A stretch of 64,000 nucleotides of DNA from Lasiosphaeria ovina (lineage: Eukaryota; Ascomycota; Sordariomycetes; Sordariales; Lasiosphaeriaceae). The notes below the pieces were generated by a model. It ran no database searches. It was not told the DNA's origin and saw only the letters and a program-made list of their open reading frames with translations. The stretch covers positions 8,990,001 to 9,054,000 of the forward strand of contig JAULSN010000001.1 of NCBI GenBank assembly GCA_033439765.1, given 5' to 3'. Position 1 is the stretch's first letter, and each line of letters begins with the position of its first letter. A program made the translations under genes and the position numbers. Positions 58,683 to 64,000 of the stretch are shown here, piece after piece.

Positions 58683-59355
58683 ATGGCACATAACCTAGCA
58701 ATCACCGCTCACCAATCCGAGCTGCGCGTCACCGATGCCAGCGAGGGCAAGGTTGAATTCGAGCTCGACATCACCAAAGACCACACGGTATCTCTCCCTC
58801 CCTCTGGACCCGGAGAGCCCAAGTCTAACAAGGGGTAGAACAGGCTCAAGATCATCCACGGCGGCACCATTGCCAGCATGGTCGATCTCGGCGGCTCGCT
58901 CGCCGTCGCCTCCATGGGGCTCTACGCCACCGGTGTGTCCACCGACATGAACAGCAAGTCCCAGTCTTATCCACGCTCGACCCGGACGTGCTGACATTGC
59001 CCGTGTTGCCAGTCACGTATCTCAGCGGCGGCGGCAAGATCGGAGAGAAGATACAGGGCACTGCCACGTGTGAGAAGAGTAGGGAAGCCCCGGTCCCTCT
59101 GTCCCCGCCACTTCCACTCACCCTTTCAATAAACAGTTGGCAAGACTTTGGCCTTTACGACAGTCACTTTCCGCAACCAAAAAGGCGAACTCGCCGCGAG
59201 GGGTAGCCACACAAAGTATGCACCCAATAACATCAGCTCTGCGTACTAGATTGCCGCTAATCTTGCCCCCTTCGGCTAGATATGTCACGCAAGCCTGGAA
59301 GGCCCACCCGGCCTACACTCCGCCGGAGGGCTCAGAGATAGACGAGCTGGATTGA
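58683..59355 (+). CDS. Hotdog-fold acyl-CoA thioesterase, ACOT13/PaaI type
   Basis: There are five exons (58683-58787, 58839-58953, 59013-59078, 59137-59215, 59280-59355), all in phase, giving 146 aa, the usual length of ACOT13-like enzymes. The family hydrolyses fatty acyl-CoA thioesters as a tetramer, often mitochondrial in animals. The helix-and-motif RLKIIHGGTIASMVDLGGSL contains HGG followed by the Asp of the active-site helix. ATGVSTDMNITYLSGGGKIG matches the 'STDLNVxYL' signature and KTLAFTTVTFRN the core strand. Intron 2 has a GC donor (GCAAGT) instead of GT; the GT three bases downstream would break the frame and the signature. No targeting peptide is evident. It stands alone upstream of an SDR gene. 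Confidence 0.88.
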
Positions 59356-60394
59356 TTGTTTATTGCAAGCGTTTATCAAAACAAGGCCTGCTCGAATACA
59401 CTGTGGGGCCTATGCCGTCTCCACCGCCCAGATCGAGGAAGTCTGGCTTGAATATAGACCGGGAGGGGTCCACGTCGTCTCCCTGGCTCGACTCGACAAC
59501 ATCCGGCCTGCTCGGGGATGATATTTAATAAAGAAACCTATTAGCCCCTCTTTACCAAAGCCTCGCAAATCGTGACAATATAGGAAGGCATGCGAGCACA
59601 CAGAGCAAATCGTGCGTTTAGTCAGCTAGAGTTTCAGTCCAAGTGGAGAGCATTGGAGGAGGATCGAAAAGCATTGATACAAAGGACGATGCATGTAAGA
59701 CTGGCGTCGGGCGGCTCTGCGGAGTGTCTCCCGATCGGCGCTGTTGGCGGAGTGGATCTTGAGGAGCCAACGAATGCAACCTCAATTACCAACCGCGACG
59801 TCCAAATGGCCGTGACAAAGGATCCCCAAGTCTACACGCTGACCAGTGAGACGTAGTGTGGTTAGCAGCTACGGAGATGTCGGAATCCAGCGGCGCGGGG
59901 CTTAGACCGAGCTCGGTCTCCGTCGAGCATTTGAGCCTTGGCGCTGGTTGGAGAAGGAAGAAAGTGAGCGGGTTTCGCGGTTGGCAAATCATTGGCCTGT
60001 CGAGGGAAGACCAGCCGCCACTTTGAAGGAGCGGCTCCTCCTCCTCTAAAGGATCTCCATGCCTGGCTGTTGACCAACGGTATGCTGCTTACATGTCTGG
60101 CCCGCCCACATTAACCAAATGCGCTTTTGCCTGGTTTTTGTCGCAGTGGGCTAGCCGCAAAAGCGCCATGCAGGGCATAACGCAGGGTATTCCTACCCAA
60201 TATTATATAGAATAGCAATGGGACACTGGTCTTTCTCTCTATATAAACACCCGACCGGATCAGCGTTCTCGAGTAGAAGCGGTTTCTTCAACATCGCATG
60301 CCAAGGTCTCTCATCGCCTCACGCCGCCAACACTCCACAACTCAGCTTCCAACTTCTCCAACTAGTCCCGTCGTGATAATCAAACCGAACAACC
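59356..60394. other. Intergenic with SDR promoter
   Basis: No gene is supported; a frame at 59590-59856 (plus) is short and unmatched. The right end has TATATAAA (60240-60247) upstream of the SDR start. Confidence 0.45.
60240..60247 (+). promoter_or_regulatory. TATA box of the SDR gene
   Basis: TATATAAA lies in CTCTCTATATAAACACC, about 150 bases before the ATG at 60395, preceded by a CT-rich stretch. Confidence 0.55.
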
Positions 60395-61187
60395 ATGGCC
60401 GCGACACGATCGGACAGGAGCCTGGTGCTGATCGGGTCTGGCCCGGGGATCGGCGTATCAGTAGCGTCACTGTTCGCGGCCAAGCGGTTCGGGAAGGTGG
60501 TGCTGATTGCGCGGCGCGCCGAGCAGCTCGCGGCCGACAAGCGCGCCGTCGAGGCGGCTGCCGTCACGGAAGGACTACTACAGGTGCGCGTCAAGACGTA
60601 CGCCGTCGACGTGGTCGACACGCCGGCGCTGCTCGCGGCGCTCGACGACGCCGAGGCGGCCTTCGGCAAGCCCGAGGTCGTCTTTTTTAATGCTGCCCGC
60701 GTGCTGCCGTCGGCGCTGCTCGAGCATGATGTCGCCGAGATCGAGTATGACCTGAAGGTGAGCGCACCATGTCACAACACTGCCCAGAAGGGCGATAGCG
60801 TGTCTGTAATATTAGCAAAACCACTGACCGCCGCAGATCACCGTGTCGGCGCTCTACGCGGTCGCGAAGCGCGAGGTACCGGGGCTCGCGGCGCTGGCGA
60901 GGGCCGACGCGACGGCGCGGCCGGCGCTGATGGTGACCAGCTCGACGCTGCCGCAGCAGCCCATCCCGCAGGTCTTCTCGCTGTCGCTGGCCAAGGCGGC
61001 GCAGCGCAACCTGGTGCAGAGCCTGGTCCTCACGTACGCGCCGGGCGTGCACATCGGCCTCGTAGTCGTCGACGGGCCCGTGGCGCCGACCCACGAGACA
61101 CGCAACCCCGCCAACATCGCCGCCAAGACGTGGGAGTGGTTCGCGCAGGCGCGGGAGAGCCCGTCGTTCGAGGTCGAGATTGCGTGA
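60395..61187 (+). CDS. Atypical short-chain dehydrogenase/reductase
   Basis: There are two exons (60395-60757 and 60837-61187), phase 0, giving 237 aa. The N-terminal Rossmann motif is LVLIGSGPGIGVSVASLFAA (GxxxGxG type, about residues 12-20), and VVLIARRAEQL follows the second strand, with an Arg pair favouring NADP(H). The third and fourth strands carry VDVVDTPALLAAL and PEVVFFNAARVLPS; the usual NNAG is NAAR here. After the intron come ITVSALYAVAKREVPGL and a strand with ALMVTSSTLPQQP, so the catalytic-type Ser is present. The segment where YxxxK should be reads QVFSLSLAKAAQRNL: Lys is there but Tyr is not. The C-terminus VGxxxGP-like loop reads IGLVVVDGPVAP. It could be a non-catalytic or alternative-mechanism SDR. 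Substrate unknown; no pathway genes are next to it. Confidence 0.85.
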
Positions 61188-61639
61188 GCGGAGTTCGAGA
61201 AATCTGGTTGCATGTCATGCTGTATACCTGTACCACTAGCAAAGAAGAGTGACGTCGGACTCGTATGTGGCTGTGGTAAATCCAGGGGTCAGGATGACAT
61301 GCAGGTACTCAACGGGCGTCGGTTTCAGGAGAAGGGGTGCATGCACAGCTATTCAAAGTCGCGCCGCTATAGGTCCTCGCTTATCTCGCAACTAGTCCTC
61401 CATTTAGCACCGATGCGCTGGTGACAGGCGATTGGCTCGGGCAGATGTGGGAGGGTTACCGTTGTGGCGACCGGTTCAGCCGCAGCGCCCAAGTGCCCGA
61501 ATTCGAAAGGGGGCTGTGCCGCACCTCTCTGTGCTCCTCTCCAAAAGGCCCCGCAGAACGTTTTCCACTTGCGGTCCTTTTGACCTTTGGCTTTTGATTT
61601 TTTTGCACCCGCGATCCACTCCGGAATAGCATCGCCAAC
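61188..61639. other. Intergenic
   Basis: 3' region of the SDR gene and upstream sequence of the Gln/Pro-rich gene, with T-run and CT-rich elements near 61590. Nothing else seen. Confidence 0.45.
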
Positions 61640-64000
61640 ATGTCCGTCTTCAAGCGGCTCAAGGACAAGGCCGTCGCGCAGGGCAACGACCTCTACCAGC
61701 AGCTGCAGGCCGAAGCGCAGCAGTTTGTCAGGCCGCCCGCAAACGCTTCGCCGTATCCGCCTCCGCCCAACCCCTATTCCGGGTCTCCCGGAAATCCCCC
61801 CTACGGCCAGGCAGCGCCCGCAGGATATTACTATGCTCCGCCGGGGGCTACTGGCCAGTACGCGGCCTCTCCCCAACCCCAGGGCCAGGGCTGGCAGCCA
61901 GCGAGTCCTCCGAGCAACCCCGCGTCCCCCGGAACGCCGGGCACGTGGCCTAGCCACCCCCAGAGCGGCCAGCCACAGTCACACCCGGCGCCGCCCAGCC
62001 ACTACTCGGGATCCCCTGCACCCGGATATGGAGATGCGTCTCAGAGCTACTTTCCTCCACCGCCGACAAGGCCTTATCAGACTGCATACCAGCATCCAGC
62101 CCCGCAAAGTCCTCCCGCGGTACCTGGTGTTCCCGGGGGCGGCCACCACCCGTCCCCTTCGCCGCCACACCAGCAGCCGTTGTACCAGCCGCCGCCGTCA
62201 TCCTACCAAGCGCCCCAGCAGACTTACCAACAGCCACAGCAACACACTTACCAGCAGCAGACACAGCCACAGACATACCAGCAGCAACCGCAACAGCTGC
62301 CTCTGCCTGGTGCACATCAAGGCATCCAGGCCCAGTCTCAGCACTCTCCTTCACCACCACACCAGCAGCCGGCATACCAACCGCCGCCGCCCCCGAGCTA
62401 TCAACCGCCACAGCCATCCACCTACCAGGCGCCACAGCAACATGTCTATCAGCAGGCACAACAGCTACAGACCTACCAGCAACCACAACAACCACAACAA
62501 CCACAGACGTATCATCAACCTCAACAACCGCAGACATACCAGCAACCGCCCCAGTCGCCGTCTCAAGCCCGACCCCAACAACAATATCCGCCACTAGTCC
62601 TGCAGTCTCCACACTCGTCGCCGTCGCCGGCCAGCAGCGTGGCAGGCAGCCAGCGAAACTTCCCCCAGTCTCCGCCGCCCCAGCCCTACCAGCCGCCCTA
62701 CCAGGCGTACCAGCCTCCGTATCCGCAGCCATCTTACCAACAACAACAACCGCCGCCGCCGCAGCAACTGCCGCCATACCAGCAGCCGCTCCAGCAGCAG
62801 CCGCTCCAGCAGCAGCCGCCTCCACAGCCGGTATACCAGCAGCCGCCGCAGCAACCAGTCTACGCATCCTCCGCCAGCGCAGCAAGCACGCCGCCTCCCA
62901 GCCACGCACCACCCTCGACACTCGCCGAGCTCCCTGACAGCAGCACCAGCAGCGCGCCGCGGCCCAACGTCGCCGAGCTGGCGGGCGACGACGCCGACGC
63001 AAAGAGTGAGACAACAGCAGCAGCGAGCAGTCTCGCGGCACAGCTCGACAGGATCGCCCTCTCGCCGGCACCACTCCGTCCACATCCGCCACAGCCACAC
63101 GCAGAAAAAACAGACACGGCAGAGCTGCAAGCCTCGGCCCCAGCGCCGTACACCTTCACCACGCCCCCCGTGCCACCGCCGACAATCACAGCGTCCGGCC
63201 CGCCGCAGGCGGCGCTGAACGACTGCCCCGGGCCGGGCCGCGTGGTGCGCTACGCGACGACGTGGTACCGCCTGCCGCCGGGGCCATCCGCTCCCCCCTC
63301 CACACAGGAAGGAGAAGACGGAGAAAACGAATTCCTGATCTGCACCTGCTGCTACGCGCGGCACGTCGCCGGCACGCCACACGCGGCAGCCATCGGCGCC
63401 ACGGCCGCCGAGCTGCCCGCCGGCCGCGCGTGCCGGTTCGCCGTGCCGCGCGTGACGGGCCCGGGGCGCGGGCTGTGGGCGGCGGCTGCGTGTCGCGGTC
63501 CCGGCGGAATAAGCGGGCTGGATGCGTTGCGGGCGTATGCGGCGCGCAGAGCTAGGCTGGGGATGTGTCCTGACGATGACGCGGACGGTGGGTACGCTGG
63601 GCGGTGGTTCGTTGCTGCGCTTGCTGGGAGTGGGAGTGATAAGTTGCGCGTGTGCGAGGCGTGTTTCGAGGAGCGCGTGGCCGCGACGGGGTTTGCGGGA
63701 CACTTCCGTCCGCAGCAGACACAGCATACGCAACAGGGCGATGATAGCAGCCCGCCCGGATGCCACCTGCGGTTCGCGTTCGTGGCGCGGGCGCTGGCCC
63801 ACACAGATGAACACGACAGCGGGTGGAGCGCGTTCGCGGCGGCGGCGGCGCGGCGGCTGGGCCAGCCGACTTGCGCGGGCAGCAGTACCGCAGTGGCAGC
63901 GACCAGCCGCGGCTGGCGGCGCGCGCGGCGGGCCGAGATCGCCAGCGTGACCATGTGCGAGGCGTGCTTCCTGGACCTGGCGGGCATGACGCCGTTCGCC
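61640..64000 (+). CDS. Gln/Pro/Tyr-rich protein with CxxC modules (partial, runs off the window)
   Basis: The frame is open from ATG 61640 to the last base (787 codons) with no stop. The N-terminus MSVFKRLKDKAVAQGNDLYQ is amphipathic. Residues ~30-440 are low-complexity PQY-rich with many TYQQP and SYQPP elements. After ~90 Ala/Ser/Pro residues a folded part begins around residue 520 (GPGRVVRYATTWYRLPPGP). It carries three Cys-pair modules: FLICTCCYARHVAGTPH, KLRVCEACFEERVAATGFAG and TMCEACFLDLAGMTPF. The last two share the pattern C-E-A-C-F followed by Thr/Gly and Phe, and each is preceded by a Trp- or Cys-containing helix. Zinc binding is plausible but inferred. This is a known-looking but functionally unassigned fungal family. 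The C-terminus lies beyond the window. Confidence 0.8.
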   Translation, partial: MSVFKRLKDKAVAQGNDLYQQLQAEAQQFVRPPANASPYPPPPNPYSGSPGNPPYGQAAPAGYYYAPPGATGQYAASPQPQGQGWQPASPPSNPASPGTPGTWPSHPQSGQPQSHPAPPSHYSGSPAPGYGDASQSYFPPPPTRPYQTAYQHPAPQSPPAVPGVPGGGHHPSPSPPHQQPLYQPPPSSYQAPQQTYQQPQQHTYQQQTQPQTYQQQPQQLPLPGAHQGIQAQSQHSPSPPHQQPAYQPPPPPSYQPPQPSTYQAPQQHVYQQAQQLQTYQQPQQPQQPQTYHQPQQPQTYQQPPQSPSQARPQQQYPPLVLQSPHSSPSPASSVAGSQRNFPQSPPPQPYQPPYQAYQPPYPQPSYQQQQPPPPQQLPPYQQPLQQQPLQQQPPPQPVYQQPPQQPVYASSASAASTPPPSHAPPSTLAELPDSSTSSAPRPNVAELAGDDADAKSETTAAASSLAAQLDRIALSPAPLRPHPPQPHAEKTDTAELQASAPAPYTFTTPPVPPPTITASGPPQAALNDCPGPGRVVRYATTWYRLPPGPSAPPSTQEGEDGENEFLICTCCYARHVAGTPHAAAIGATAAELPAGRACRFAVPRVTGPGRGLWAAAACRGPGGISGLDALRAYAARRARLGMCPDDDADGGYAGRWFVAALAGSGSDKLRVCEACFEERVAATGFAGHFRPQQTQHTQQGDDSSPPGCHLRFAFVARALAHTDEHDSGWSAFAAAAARRLGQPTCAGSSTAVAATSRGWRRARRAEIASVTMCEACFLDLAGMTPFA
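62160..62870 (+). repeat. Codon-level CAG/CCA repeats encoding TYQQP-like units
   Basis: This is a long stretch of irregular repeats of (T/S)YQ(Q/P)P with CAG, CAA and CCA/CCG codons. It includes two near-identical blocks, SPSPPHQQP(L/A)YQPPP, at about 62153 and 62347. Confidence 0.8.

Noticed and set aside
58323..58693. Possible two-exon small gene (MAPKLPPARF..., ELDRTGQLNLGEAGS...)
   Set aside because: The available donor and acceptor give the wrong phase, and the second frame overlaps the thioesterase start. Kept only as a note.
59590..59856. 88-codon plus frame starting MRAHRANRAFSQLEFQ
   Set aside because: It looked faintly like an HMG-box start (RAFSQLEFQSKWRAL), but the required Trp/Pro pattern and following helices are absent.
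61950..63814. Two minus-strand frames of about 400 codons
   Set aside because: They are antisense to the Gln/Pro-rich gene, whose plus frame is open to the window end and shows CxxC modules.

Overview
The window is nuclear DNA of a filamentous ascomycete (Pezizomycotina, probably Sordariomycetes). Genes are GC-rich and broken by short introns of about 50-90 bases with GTRNGT donors, CTAAC-like branch points and YAG acceptors. They are separated by long, poorer intergenic stretches. The set includes fungal hallmarks: a G1-family acid peptidase (eqolisin), an alpha-aminoadipate-pathway homocitrate synthase, a Dal5-type MFS permease, a DUF8035-type protein and remnants of STAND/NLR-type genes. 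All exon joins were made by eye and checked for reading-frame phase.

Layout. 0-12.6 kb: the 3' end of a frameshifted subtilisin relic, a seven-helix membrane protein with a Gln/Pro-rich tail, an MFS permease, a gene-poor AT-rich stretch, a frameshifted STAND-type gene and a short gene relic. 13-24 kb: two very large uncharacterised genes transcribed away from each other, a 1296-aa protein with a single membrane segment and a 1357-aa multidomain protein. 25-31.5 kb: eqolisin and copper amine oxidase. 33-49 kb: mostly conserved genes, namely the DUF8035-type protein, homocitrate synthase (14 exons, one of 8 bases), a TANGO2/NRDE protein, a repeat-bearing disordered protein and TFIIH subunit Tfb2. 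50-58 kb: an AIG1-like GTPase, a small unknown gene, then a second head-to-head pair of large unknown genes, both carrying stop codons or frameshifts. 58.6-64 kb: a hotdog thioesterase, an atypical short-chain dehydrogenase and a Gln/Pro-rich protein with CxxC modules that runs off the window.

How the parts relate. Most genes are independent single-function loci. The striking theme is the two head-to-head pairs of giant uncharacterised proteins (13.2-24.1 kb intact, 52.7-58.0 kb decayed). In each pair one member starts with or contains a short 'D-V/Y-V-xx-S/T-Q/E' type N-terminal segment and beta-sandwich-like sequence that reminds me of the P47/OrfX (TULIP) type. The other member is an unrelated large modular protein. 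This resemblance is from memory and needs a profile search. Together with the STAND, subtilisin and GTPase genes, the accessory parts look like a fast-evolving conflict or interaction repertoire with several pseudogenes.
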